Part shown: positions 35,175 to 44,867 of the stretch, piece after piece
Numbering within the stretch: the stretch's first letter is position 1
Layout of the letters: every line of letters begins with the position of its first letter
Assembly: GCF_964340395.1 (NCBI RefSeq)
Contig: NW_027554288.1
Coordinates: forward strand, 330,911-394,910
Direction: 5' to 3'
Origin: Glandiceps talaboti
Taxonomy: Eukaryota; Hemichordata; Enteropneusta; Spengelidae
DNA: 64,000 bases
Notes under the pieces: model-generated
Told to the model about the DNA's origin: nothing
Database searches by the model: none
Seen by the model: only the letters and a program-made list of their open reading frames with translations
Made by a program: the position numbers and the translations under genes

Positions 35175-36175
35175 ATGTCGAGTAGCGGCAAATGGTATTT
35201 AGCTCAGAAAACCCTTGCACTTCAAGCCAGCAAAGCTATGTTTACTGTTCAAAACCAACTGGCTAAACTTGGAGACATACCAGTCAATGCCGCGCTTAAA
35301 GTTTTTGATGGAAAAATATCACAGATACTCAACTATGCAGCAGAGATTTGGGGTTTTCATAAAGAAACTGACATTGAACGTGTCCATAGTAAATTTCTAC
35401 GTTACATATTGGGTTTAAATCGACATACGCCAAACTGTGCTTCCCTTCCTGAAACCGGCCGTTTACAATTAATTGTTACCAGACAAATCAAAATAATCAA
35501 GTATTGGTTTAAGTTGTTAAATTTGAAACCAGACCGCATCCTGTCTCTATGCTATAAGTATCAGTACGGAACGGCTGAAAATGATGTAAATTGTTGGGCC
35601 CTTGACGTCAAACACTTGTTATGTTGTTTTGGTTTTAGTGAAGTATGGCAGACACAGGGTGTTGGAAATGAAAATAGTTTTATCAATATATTCAAGGACA
35701 GGTGCAAGGATATCAATAGTCAACTAATACACAGTGAAACGTTAGAAACCTCTAAACTAGACATGTATTGTAATTTCAAATCTTTATTGACCTATCATAT
35801 GAGATTTACCTAGACGTAGTGGACAAAAAAGTGTTCCGCTATGCACTCTGTCGCCTTCGTACGTCATCTCATCAGCTACAAATTGAAAACTGTAGATGGG
35901 AAAGAACAAAACCCCCTAGAAGTGATCGAGTGTGTCCTTTCTGTCAAAATGGAACAATTGAAGATGAATATCATTTTTGTCTGGTCTGTCCTACATATGA
36001 TGACATACGAAGGAAGTACATTCCAGATTATTTCTTCGACCCACCTGCTCTACAAAATGTATTTAAGTTCTTAATACTATTATCAACAAAACATGAACAT
36101 TTAATTAGACAACTCTCATGTTATGTTCACTTTGCTTTTCAGAAAAGAGCTGAAATGATTGAAAAATCTGGATGA
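35175..36175 (+). pseudogene. Decayed LINE ORF2 C-terminal region
   Basis: Two abutting ORFs. 35175-35813 holds thumb and connection residues (ALKVFDGKISQILNYAAEIW, PNCASLPETGR). After a TAG, 35819-36175 holds CPFCQNGTIEDEYHFCLVC, a CX2CX8HX4C zinc motif like those at the end of many LINE ORF2 proteins, then the terminal YVHFAFQKRAEMIEK. The stop at 35811-35813 interrupts what was one protein. Confidence 0.7.
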
Positions 36176-36264
36176 CGGTAAACAACTGTACAACTTTTGG
36201 TTTATAAAGTTTTGTACATAAAGGCCGGTGGCCTAATATTATACGAATAAAACATTTATTCATT

Positions 36265-36320
36265 CATACAAATTAAAGGATTATGACTCTGTATTAGAAA
36301 GCAATATTTGTACATGTAAA
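36265..36320. repeat. Right 56-bp target-site duplication
   Basis: See the left copy at 34400-34455. The difference is AAAGATTTTG versus AAGGATTATG. Confidence 0.9.
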
Positions 36321-36439
36321 GTGACAAACAGTGAAAGACTAGCTAGTTACCTTTCTCTTATAACCACACACAATCTAGTTAGTATCTAAAACATGCTTTC
36401 CATGTTGTGCATACTCTGCCTGATCTGGTCACTTGTAAA

Positions 36440-36640
36440 AGTTCCTGATATCATTGTCATCATCATCATCATCATCATCATCGTCATCACCTTCACCTTC
36501 AGTATTGCCATTATCAGTGTCACTCATCTGACTCACTGGTACTACTTAATTAAGTCAGTACAAGTCTCACTGTCCGTGTTCTCTATTACATTCAAAACTA
36601 AATCACCACCACCACCACCACCACCACCACCACCATCATC
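36440..36640. repeat. (CAT)n and (CAC)n triplet microsatellites
   Basis: CAT/CATCGT triplets at about 36459-36490 and CAC triplets at about 36604-36634. On the minus strand they could read as Asp and Gly runs, but no acceptor supports exons there. Confidence 0.8.
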
Positions 36641-36805
36641 AGCATCTACATCAGTATATGGTACGTCTCAATACTTCTTTTGCTGGCACTCATTAGAAGT
36701 TGATGTTTGTGTTGGAGATGGCATGGAGGTACCTTGTTAATATTGGCTTAACGCTCTGTGCATACTATTCCTTTTACCTCCATGGAGTTGGCAATCCAGT
36801 TATAC

Positions 36806-37022
36806 CTTTGTTGTTGTTGTTATTTAATATTAACACGTGTTCTTCTGATGGCGAGCCCTGTGACCTGGCAAACTTATGCTGTTCACGAAGAATTCTGTCC
36901 AACTCTTCCTTCGAGTCTATTGTCTCACAGATACTATCAACTTTGTCATAACCAAGATATATCGGGACATCCATAACTTTATCTAAATTGTGCATTCGAC
37001 GTTCGACATGTCGCGACACCAT
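36806..37022 (-). CDS. First coding exon of the minus-strand gene model
   Basis: ATG at 37022. The frame upstream of it hits a TGA within the 52-base leader that starts at a plausible acceptor (CTGGAGTTCAG, exon from 37074), which supports 37022 as the true start. 72 codons include MDVPIYLGYDKVDSICETID and KEELDRILREQHKFARSQG, with an Asn run at the end. Donor AAAG|GTATAA at 36805 leaves one base over, matching two-base acceptors further along. The EELDRILREQ part looks helical. No domain is named. Membership of the same gene as the SET exon is inferred from strand and phase. Confidence 0.45.
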
Positions 37023-37144
37023 GTCTGATAGCAGGAGGGACGAAAAGCTTCAAAAGTTCAAGCGTCACTCGACTCTGAACTCCAGTATGGCACAAACAAA
37101 TCACCAACAAACTAACAGAGTCAACAACAAAGGTCACTCTGCGA

Positions 37145-37483
37145 GCGATATTCTTATAAAATCGGTAGCGATGTCATTTCCACAGTCACACACACAACAC
37201 AGTGTGTGACTGTGGAAATGACATCGCTACCGATTTTATAAGAATATCGCCAATCCCTATAATAACATCATTGTTCTGTATTAGGACCGTCATAGACAAG
37301 AATAAAACCATTTAGGAAAGGAATAACAGTTTACAAGCGATTGTGTGTGACTGTGGAAATGACATCGCTACCGATTTTATAAGAATATCGCCAATCCCTA
37401 TAATAACGTCATTGTTCTGTATTAGGACCGTCATAGACAAGAATAAAACCATTTAGGAAAGGAATAACAGTTTACAAGCGACT
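37145..37483. repeat. Perfect 49-bp inverted repeat followed by a 141-bp tandem duplication
   Basis: Arms 37145-37193 and 37202-37250 are exact complements around ACAACACA. The unit 37202-37342 is repeated at 37343-37482 with very few changes. A third copy, reversed, is at 29682-29808. Confidence 0.9.
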
Positions 37484-37601
37484 GTGGTTTTAGGGTATAT
37501 TGTATATTGTTTTCGACAGAAAAGGGGCGCGCTTGTACTTGTGTATCAGTTTTACTATTGTATTGGCTACAAATTAAATAATTCAGGGTTGAGGCGAGTG
37601 G

Positions 37602-37690
37602 AGTTTGAGAAATGTCTATCTGTAAAATAACTAAAATAACACGGATTGTATACAATCCATGTTATTTTACAGATAGACATTTCTCAAACT
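37602..37690. mobile_element. Short foldback (MITE-like)
   Basis: 30-bp perfect arms, AGTTTGAGAAATGTCTATCT... at 37602-37631 and the complement at 37661-37690, with an inner GGATTGTA / TACAATCC pair. Confidence 0.75.
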
Positions 37691-37694
37691 ATCT

Positions 37695-39320
37695 CGCTTG
37701 TCACCCGTTTATAGCGGATGACACGTGTCAGAGACGTTAGAATCTGGCATCGAACCATTCTGAATACTAAAATGGGGGGGGGGGGCGGTGAACGAACTTA
37801 CGCATATCGTAAGTACAGTACTAGCAGTAGTAGTACGAAACCGTCTAGAAACGGGACAACTACCGATTACCATATTTAACGATTTCGATATTACCGTATC
37901 ACTTTCTTCTAACGATGTCTTTAGACCTTAAAAAGTACAAAGATCCCCCCCCCCACATTTTGGAGAAAACTGATACTCAATCAATGAATTGTACGGTGTA
38001 CGCCGGCGTACAGTTTGACGTTGTACTGAACGATAACAGCTGATAACAATTTGACGATTACCTATTGCGCTGACATTGATCATACCTAGTATTCAACCGA
38101 AATAGCTATAAACATCATTTGATTCAAAAATTAAACTAGAATTTTGAGGGAATGCTATTGATTTTCGAACAAATGCAAAATTCAACACCAAAATTTATTT
38201 ACGGACGATACGATGGCGGCCAATGTACAACATATTATAATGTTGTTCAGGCCCCGGGGTCCAGACGATCGGGATTTCTTTTTCAATCGTTCTCAAATCG
38301 AACAAGACTTTATTTCTGAGTGAAAAGTATTTTCGACTTACAGCTCATAAACAAATCCAGTGAAAAAATGTAACAAACTTTATACTTTCAACAATTTTGT
38401 AAGTATACCGCGCAACTTAATTTTAAAACTTCGGACACCCGGCCCACCTGCCCCTTGCACTGTGCCCGCCATGTTGGATACGATACGAAACTCAGGTTTT
38501 AGACGCATCATAAATATATGTGACCGAAATAAAAGATAAATTGTTTTAATCAAGATTAAATTATATTCATTGCGCTTTGAAGGAAAAAATGTCCAAGATG
38601 CAAGGCTTCAAAACAAAGATATGCTTTATACTGTACAACTACTAGTACAAGGGGGCATCCAGTTTACAAGTTTCATTTTGAAGCGACGGACATTTTCTCA
38701 ATCGATCTAGAATTAAATAACTTCATTTCTGCCAGAATATTTTCGTCACACAGCCAAACCATATACTTTTGTTTTGATAGTATTGGGGTTTGTATTTCAA
38801 AAAGAGGTTACGAAATATTGGCTTTGAAACAGTAAAATACTACATTACGAAGAATGAGGCAGTGGTGTTCAACAATGTCCGACCGACTGCAGACATGATT
38901 TGACTTCTGACTGAATAATCTTTTTAGCTTAGAACTATCATAATAAACTATCAAATTTCTCCAAAAAGGGGAATTATACTTACAATTTTGGAATGATACT
39001 TACTGAAAAAGTTCTTCACTCAATCACTGTGGTCAGCCGAGCTCTGCACTCCACCACGGACTGAATCTGACGCGACAACTGTAAGTCACGTGACAATTTA
39101 CGTTCGATGTAGCAAACAGAAGTTTTCAGCGCATTGTCAAATATATAACTTCCGAGGAGCAATTTTAGAAGGGCCCAATCACTATATATTTTGGTTTTTG
39201 GGCGTAAAAATTAACAATAATCCTCGAGACTTGGCGAATATGTCCGTTTGAGTCTCGGTAACATGTATGTGGAGAGATAATACAGATATTATATGAAAAT
39301 TAAGATTTAAATTTTAAAAA
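37695..39320 (-). promoter_or_regulatory. CpG-richer region, possible promoter and leader exon of the minus-strand gene
   Basis: The minus strand carries a perfect donor, CA|GTAAGTAT, with GT at 39003-39002, behind a GC-rich stretch at 39005-39100 that includes CACGTGAC. This fits a noncoding first exon. A second start-like site, minus-strand CCAACATGGCGG (ATG at 38472), opens 21 codons to a GTATAC donor at 38408. On the plus strand GATACGATGGCGGCC (ATG 38209) opens 36 codons. YY1-like ATGGCGGC strings are common near animal promoters. None is proved. Confidence 0.3.
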
Positions 39321-39324
39321 ACCT

Positions 39325-39600
39325 CACTTCCCCCCATGGTTGACTTTTTATGCATCGAACATATAAACTGTCGATTTTGGAGTCCCTGATATCACCAATT
39401 TAAATCAGTTCCTGTGGTTGAAACCTGATATATGAGATTGTATTATCATTCCCTGTTGTGTCAATCTTTAACACTTCAAGAGGCACATCGAAAAGTATTG
39501 AATCATAATCTCAAAACGTTAAGGGGAAACAAAATTTTCTCCCTAAAGATGATTTCCCCCTATGGTAGATTTTTTCCGCATGTATATTCCCCCTAATCCT
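39325..39600. repeat. CCATAGGGGGAAA-type repeat, inverted relative to 12.3 kb
   Basis: Contains CCCCCCATGGTTGACTTTTT, TTTCCCCCTATGGTAGATTT and ATTCCCCCTAATCC, and abuts an (AT)n tract on its right, as the 12.33-kb copy does on its left. Confidence 0.55.
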
Positions 39601-39611
39601 CAGATAGGTAC

Positions 39612-39640
39612 ATATATATATATATATATATATATATTAA

Positions 39641-39719
<79 letters not shown>
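39612..39719. repeat. (AT)n microsatellite, interrupted once
   Basis: TA dinucleotides with one TAAATACA break. Confidence 0.97.
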
Positions 39720-39721
<2 letters not shown>

Positions 39722-39722
<1 letters not shown>

Positions 39723-39943
39723 AATACATTTGGCACCTAAAAGACAACAACATTAATTACGACGTACACTGGTCAGTTCTCAAGCAGGCTTCCTCATACT
39801 CTAACGTTACCAAACGATGTCAACTATGCCTCTGGGAAAAATATTTTATTATAACTGCCGACAAATCAACGAACTTGAACAGCAGAACTGAATTAATCAG
39901 TAAATGCCGGCACGCTAACAAGTTCTTACTTAATAATACGTAA
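39722..39943 (+). pseudogene. Penelope-like element: C-terminal GIY-YIG endonuclease fragment
   Basis: 73 codons starting [17 protein letters not shown] and containing [11 protein letters not shown] and [19 protein letters not shown] before TAA at 39941-39943. The C-LCL-EK-I and LN-R-EL---CRH pattern is the signature end of the GIY-YIG endonuclease domain of Penelope-like retroelements. Everything upstream is replaced by the (AT)n tract at 39612. The downstream CACCTGACGATCCTTCGGGT at about 40055 matches, from memory, a common 3' segment of such elements. Confidence 0.7.
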
Positions 39944-40197
39944 CCTTTGTTGTCAATCTTTTTGTGTACACACAGCCGTCAGTGAATACACATAAGTTAT
40001 GTACTTAAAGCAGGATGTATAACTAACCAATACTATTAAACCACACTATTACACCTGACGATCCTTCGGGTGAAACGGTCCGTAGTGTAATTCCACTATG
40101 TAATATCAGACTCGTCTTCTTTCATTTGTATGTATGTATGATAGCTCTCCAAGGTGATTGAGCACTCTACTTGGCGAAAGAAGAATGAAATTATATG

Positions 40198-40203
<6 letters not shown>
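39944..40203 (+). other. Probable Penelope-like 3' region
   Basis: Noncoding; ACCTGACGATCCTTCGGGTG near 40056, then unique sequence. Confidence 0.4.

Positions 40204-40204
<1 letters not shown>

Positions 40205-40278
<74 letters not shown>
40205..40278. repeat. (AT)n microsatellite
   Basis: About 37 TA units. Confidence 0.97.
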
Positions 40279-40283
<5 letters not shown>

Positions 40284-40705
40284 ATATAAAAAGTTGACAT
40301 GATAAAAATTGACACAGCACTAATTTAATTTCCAAGAACGGTCAGGTTCTCAGTTCAGTGAAAAAAAAATGACGCCCGTAGTGTGAAATGTAATGGCAAT
40401 TTCTGGAATGTCATTTTTTTAGGAAGTATTTTTATCGTTTATATCAATAATGGTCAAAGCTACAGATAGGAAAATGGTCAAGTCATAGTCATATTAATTG
40501 TTGAAGTCATTGAAAGGTTAAGAGAGAGAACAGGGCGCTTTCTACTTGAATGCTATAAATAAAATGAGATATACAACAGTAACTATTTGAAGTCGTTTAT
40601 GAAAATTCGCCACAAATGCCAAGTCTATTTTCTATTATCGAACTAAACTCTGAGTGGGTCATTCACAGATTTGATGTATATTAGCACATGTCTGACTTTG
40701 TCTGT
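40279..40705. other. No feature seen
   Basis: Unique AT-rich DNA. Confidence 0.3.
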
Positions 40706-41578
40706 AACCAAGTCGTGGTATCCCCAGATGCACCATGTTCTATAACCAAGTCGTGGTATTCCCAGGTACACCATGTTCTATAACCAAGTCGTGGTATCCC
40801 CAGGTACACCATATTTTATAACCAAGTCGTGGTATCCCCAGGTACACCATGTTGTATAACCAAGTCGTGGTATCCTCAGGTACACCATGTTCTATAACCA
40901 AGTCGTGGTATCCCCAGGTACACCATGTTCTATAACCAAGTCGTGGTATCCCCAGGTACACCATGTTCTATAACCAAGTCGTGGTATCCCCAGGTACACC
41001 ATGTTCTATAACCAAGTCGTGGTATCCCCAGGTACCCCATGTTTTATAACCTAGTCGTGGTATCCCCAGGTACACCATGTTCTATAACCAAGTCGTGGTA
41101 TCCCCAGGTACACCATGTTGTATAACCAAGTCGTGGTATCCCCAGGTACACCATGTTTTATAACCAAGTCGTGGTATCCCCAGGTACACCATGTTGTATA
41201 ACCAAGTCGTGGTATCCCCAGGTACACCATGTTTTATAACAAAGTCGTGGTATCCCCAGGTACACCATGTTTTATAACCAAGTCGTGGTATCCCCAGGTA
41301 CACCATGTTCTATAACCAAGTCGTGGTATCCCCAGGTACACCATGTTCTATAACCAAGTCGTGGTATCTCCAGGTACACCATGTTCTATAACCAAGTCGT
41401 GGTATCCCCAGGTACACCATGTTCTATAACCAAGTCGTGGTATCTCCAGGTACACCATGTTCTATAACCAAGTCGTGGTATCCCCAGGTACACCATGTTC
41501 TATAACCAAGTCGTGGTATCCCCAGGTACACCATGTTTTATAACCAAGTCGTGTTATCCCCAGATGCACCATGTTCTC
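40706..41578. repeat. 38-bp minisatellite, 23 units in exact register
   Basis: CCAAGTCGTGGTATCCCCAG recurs every 38 bases from 40708 to 41544 (22 steps, no indel). Both the first and the last unit carry AGATGCACC where the interior has AGGTACACC. ORFs on the minus strand (MVYLGIPRLGY...) are by-products of the 38-bp period. Confidence 0.98.
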
Positions 41579-42485
41579 GCGCAATGTCGAATCTATCAAG
41601 AAATACTCCGAGTTATTGTATTTGTCCTTTTCTGTAAACATCATGAGAGCAGCAAAGCTACACTAAATTTAACATTTCCATAGCTTGATTGTTATTGGTA
41701 ATTCAGTGTGCTTTCAAGTGTTTAAATGACATATCACAGCCGAAGCTTAATCTTTGGCACGTGGTTAGCAACGGTTGCTGGGGGGTCTCGTGAGATTTCG
41801 CCACTGCCGGAATATCCCTTGTCAATATTGTGTAAATTCTCAGTCACATGAAAATGACCAGAATTACGCCAACTGTTAAGTTTTTGTGGAGGCAGATTGA
41901 CTCAACTACTGTGGTCGAAAGGTCGCCCTGGCAACCACTGTCTTCTGTACAAGAACGCAGCGCCAGCGGATGTTTACTATAAAAAGCTGAAAATGTCATT
42001 GAAGTAAACATGCATATAGCCATTATAGGGGACTCCCCTTCTAAGTCCCTGGTTTATGAATAATAATGAGGTTGTACACAAAATGGCTGTATGAGGGCAG
42101 TAATCCCTTCAGATCACTATGGTGACCTCACAGCAGACGTTGCATGTGTTTACCATTGAATTTAATGGAGAACATGAAAAACGTCGGAAGAATACTTCCT
42201 GAGAAGACAGGATATTTTGATCTTTTTAATAGCAATGCATATAATTAATGTACATAATTAGTGAAAATATTGGGAGAAGAGGAATTAATTACTTTTTCAA
42301 CGTTTTCGCTTGCCATGTTAAACCTATGGGGAAATTAGCTTCAAGTAATCAACTTTTGTATTAACGTATTTTGTGTAGTTTTCTTGACTTAAAAGTAATA
42401 AATAAGTGTATGCGACGAAATAAATTACAAACAATTGAGAGATTTTTGCTACCATTTTAAGTGAGATTTTCAAATATTCGCTTTT
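41579..42485. other. No gene seen
   Basis: A GC-richer patch at about 41755-41975 (TTAGCAACGGTTGCTGG palindrome, several CpGs) could be regulatory. The rest is AT-rich. Confidence 0.3.
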
Positions 42486-43095
42486 ATTTTAGAGTGAAAA
42501 TATCGTTTATTTTGACAGCCAAGAAGTCCTAAGAGCGCGAATATCGTTTATTTAGACAGACAAGAAGTCCTTAGAGTGCGAATATCGTTTATTTTGACAG
42601 CCAAGAAGTCCTTAGAGCGCCAATATCGTTTATTTTGACAGCCAAGAAGTCCTTAGAGCGCGACTATCATTTATTTTGACAGCCAAGAAGTCCTAAGAGC
42701 GCGAATATCGTTTATTTAGACAGACAAGAAGTCCTTAGAGTGCGAATATCGTTTATTTTGACAGCCAAGAAGTCCTTAGAGCGCCAATATCGTTTATTTT
42801 GACAGCCAAGAAGTCCTTAGAGCGCGACTATCATTTATTTTGACAGCCAAGAAGTCCTTAGAGTGCGAATATCGTTTATTTTGACAGCCAAGAAGTCCTT
42901 AGAGTGCGAATATCGTTTATTTTGACAGCCAAGAAGTCCCAAGAGCGCGAATACCGTTTATTTTGACAGCCAAGAAGTCCTTAGAGTGCGAATATCGTTT
43001 ATTTTGACAGCCAAGAAGTCCTTAGAGCGCGACTATCATTTATTTTGACAACCAAGAAGTCCTTAGAACGCAAATATCGTTTATTTTTCTGGGTT
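42486..43095. repeat. 41-bp minisatellite with a four-unit higher-order repeat
   Basis: CAAGAAGTCC recurs every 41 bases at 42520, 42561, 42602 and so on to 43053 (14 units). Units near 42530-42693 and 42694-42857 repeat the same sequence of four variants, so a 164-bp block was duplicated. Confidence 0.97.
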
Positions 43096-44012
43096 CTCGT
43101 CATTATATTTTGACGATATTTTCAGGGATTATGTCACACCTAGGGGGTGCGTATTTTCTTTATAAAGGAACACATCCTATGATAGACTGTAAGATATGTT
43201 GTGACGTTTCACCATCACCGGCCTCCTCTCACACAACTGTACTACTATACTCTGCAATAGTTTGTCAGAAACTTCTCAAGATTTTGGCCCCACCCTACAC
43301 TAGTGATTAGAAAATCATGCAGAGGTCAATATGTAGATCTTTATCACACTGGTCAGCAAGCCTCATGACTGAGAAATTTTGGATAATAGTAGCGATATTT
43401 CTGTAACAATCGATGATACCGTGACTGCCACATATCCCAAACTATATTCAGTGTCAATAACCAATGAAATTGTCGTGAGTCTTGCACTGGGACCCGGAAA
43501 TACGTACGTACGCATATACACGCATCATGTTTTCAGTTGAGTTGGAGAATTTGAAGCAGACAATATTTTGTTGGATAAAATCAGAGTACAAACAATAATA
43601 TATAGTATGGAGTCAATGATCATATCAACCTGTACTCAAATGTATGTGTACACTTACTTTGGAGATTTTGTGATAAAAGACTGAACCAAATTGCATAGAT
43701 GGAATTCTCAAGAACTGCTGGTATTTTAGGTATTTACAATTTATTCTGGCGATGTTAGAGTTTTACAATTGCTTAAGTTTGATACAGATAATTTCAAAAA
43801 TCATGAAACTTTGTTACAACAGACATCACCAACTAGTACATTCCAACAGCAATGGTGTTTTTCCTAAATTTGAATTTTTTAAAAGCGTCCCCCATCTGTA
43901 ATCATGTACAAAGTATAGTGCATACTTATCCGAATATCCATGGCCATCAGCCATGCCAGTGATAGACTCACGCCATGACTTACAATGCTGAATCTCCAAA
44001 ATGGCCGACTCA
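43096..44012. other. No gene seen
   Basis: Unique-looking. A minus-strand ORF at 43826-44179 runs through the (AAC)n tract and is not credible. Confidence 0.35.
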
Positions 44013-44013
44013 T

Positions 44014-44058
<45 letters not shown>

Positions 44059-44070
44059 AACAACAACGAC
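44013..44070. repeat. (AAC)n microsatellite
   Basis: About 19 units. Confidence 0.97.
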
Positions 44071-44234
44071 ACAATATGACCTTGAGGTCATACTCTAGAA
44101 TATTAGGTGGAAAGTGTAATTTCATCAGATTAAATGGTCGTAGAGGGCGATAGTAGCTTGACAGCTTACATGCATACAAAGGAATGATCGAAAACAGAAC
44201 TTTGAAGTGGCTTAAACAGCGCCGGATATATCCA

Positions 44235-44327
44235 GCAGATAAGAAATAATAATAATAATGTTAATAATGTTGGGTTCTTATGTAGCGCTTTCCCACGCCA
44301 TTCTCAAATGCTTTACAATTATTTTTG
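44235..44327. repeat. Dispersed repeat fragment with AGCGCTTTCC motif
   Basis: (AAT)n, then GGGTTCTTATGTAGCGCTTT and AAATGCTTTACAATTATT, a pattern that recurs widely in animal LINE/SINE 3' regions. Confidence 0.4.
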
Positions 44328-44612
44328 GGGGTAGGGTTAGGGTTAGGGTAGGGGACAGGTTTAGGGATAGGGTTAGAGTTAGGGTAGGGGACAGGTTTGG
44401 GGATAGGGTTAGAGTTAGGGTAGGGGACAGGTTTGGGGATAGGGTTAGAGTTAGGGTAGGGGACAGGTTTGGGGATAGGGTTAGGGTTAGTTTAGGGTTA
44501 GGGTTAGGGGTAAGGGTTGGAGGTTAGGTTAAGGGTTAGGGTTAGGGTTAGGGTTGAGGTTGGGGTTAGGGTATGGTTAGGATTAGGGTAAGTGGTAGGG
44601 TTAGGGGGCAGG
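44328..44612. repeat. Telomere-like GGGTTA tract with a 36-bp higher-order unit
   Basis: GGGTTAGGGTTA runs. GGGGACAGGTTTGGGGATAG recurs at 44351, 44387, 44423 and 44459 (36-bp steps). G-rich on the plus strand. Confidence 0.9.
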
Positions 44613-44639
44613 GGTGTATGGCTAAGTACATGTACGTAT

Positions 44640-44866
44640 ACTCGATCAATAGTGTACTTGTATTTGGTTTTGAGTCTTTACATTTGGTCAATTGTGTATG
44701 TCTATTTGGTCAATTGTGTTTTGTATTCAGTCAATTGTGTACTCAATTGGTAAATGTTGTACGTGTAATTGGTCAATATTATACTGCTCACCGGTCATTT
44801 GGGTACATGCTATGGCATTGTTTGACACGTATTTGGTCAATTGTGTACATGATTTTATAATATTTA
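44640..44866. repeat. Degenerate TTTGGTCAATTGTGTA repeat
   Basis: Seven or so irregular copies of TTTGGTCAATTGTGTA-type sequence, some diverged (ATTCAGTCAATTGTGTACTC). Confidence 0.6.
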
Positions 44867-44867
44867 G

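Larger units (their letters stand above)
34456..36264 (+). mobile_element. 5'-truncated LINE with 56-bp target duplication
   Basis: The insert begins TTTACCTCCCATTATTGGC and ends GAATAAAACATTTATTCATT, a poly(A)-like signal close to the 3' end. The coding remnant spans RT motif A to the C-terminus, with two stops and at least two frameshifts. It is flanked by the 56-bp duplication. Confidence 0.85.

Noticed and set aside
36393-36740. Minus-strand Asp-run and Gly-run reading (VPYTDVDADD..., TDNGNTEGEGDDD) as exons
   Set aside because: The two readable stretches are in different frames, stops intervene, and no pyrimidine-rich acceptor precedes them. More likely CAT and CAC microsatellites.
40706-41578. 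CRISPR-like array
   Set aside because: Units are contiguous with no unique spacers, and the genome is eukaryotic.
40706-41644. Minus-strand ORFs with repeated LGIPRLGY / GYHDLVI
   Set aside because: A 38-bp unit read in three successive frames gives a 114-base protein period. Stop-free by chance, no start context, array clearly noncoding.
41770-41790. RFX X-box-like site TTAGCAACGGTTGCTGG
   Set aside because: The half-sites point outward rather than in the GTTGCC..GGCAAC arrangement, so it does not fit an X-box.
43826-44179. Minus ORF with a long Cys run
   Set aside because: It is the (AAC)n microsatellite read in one frame.
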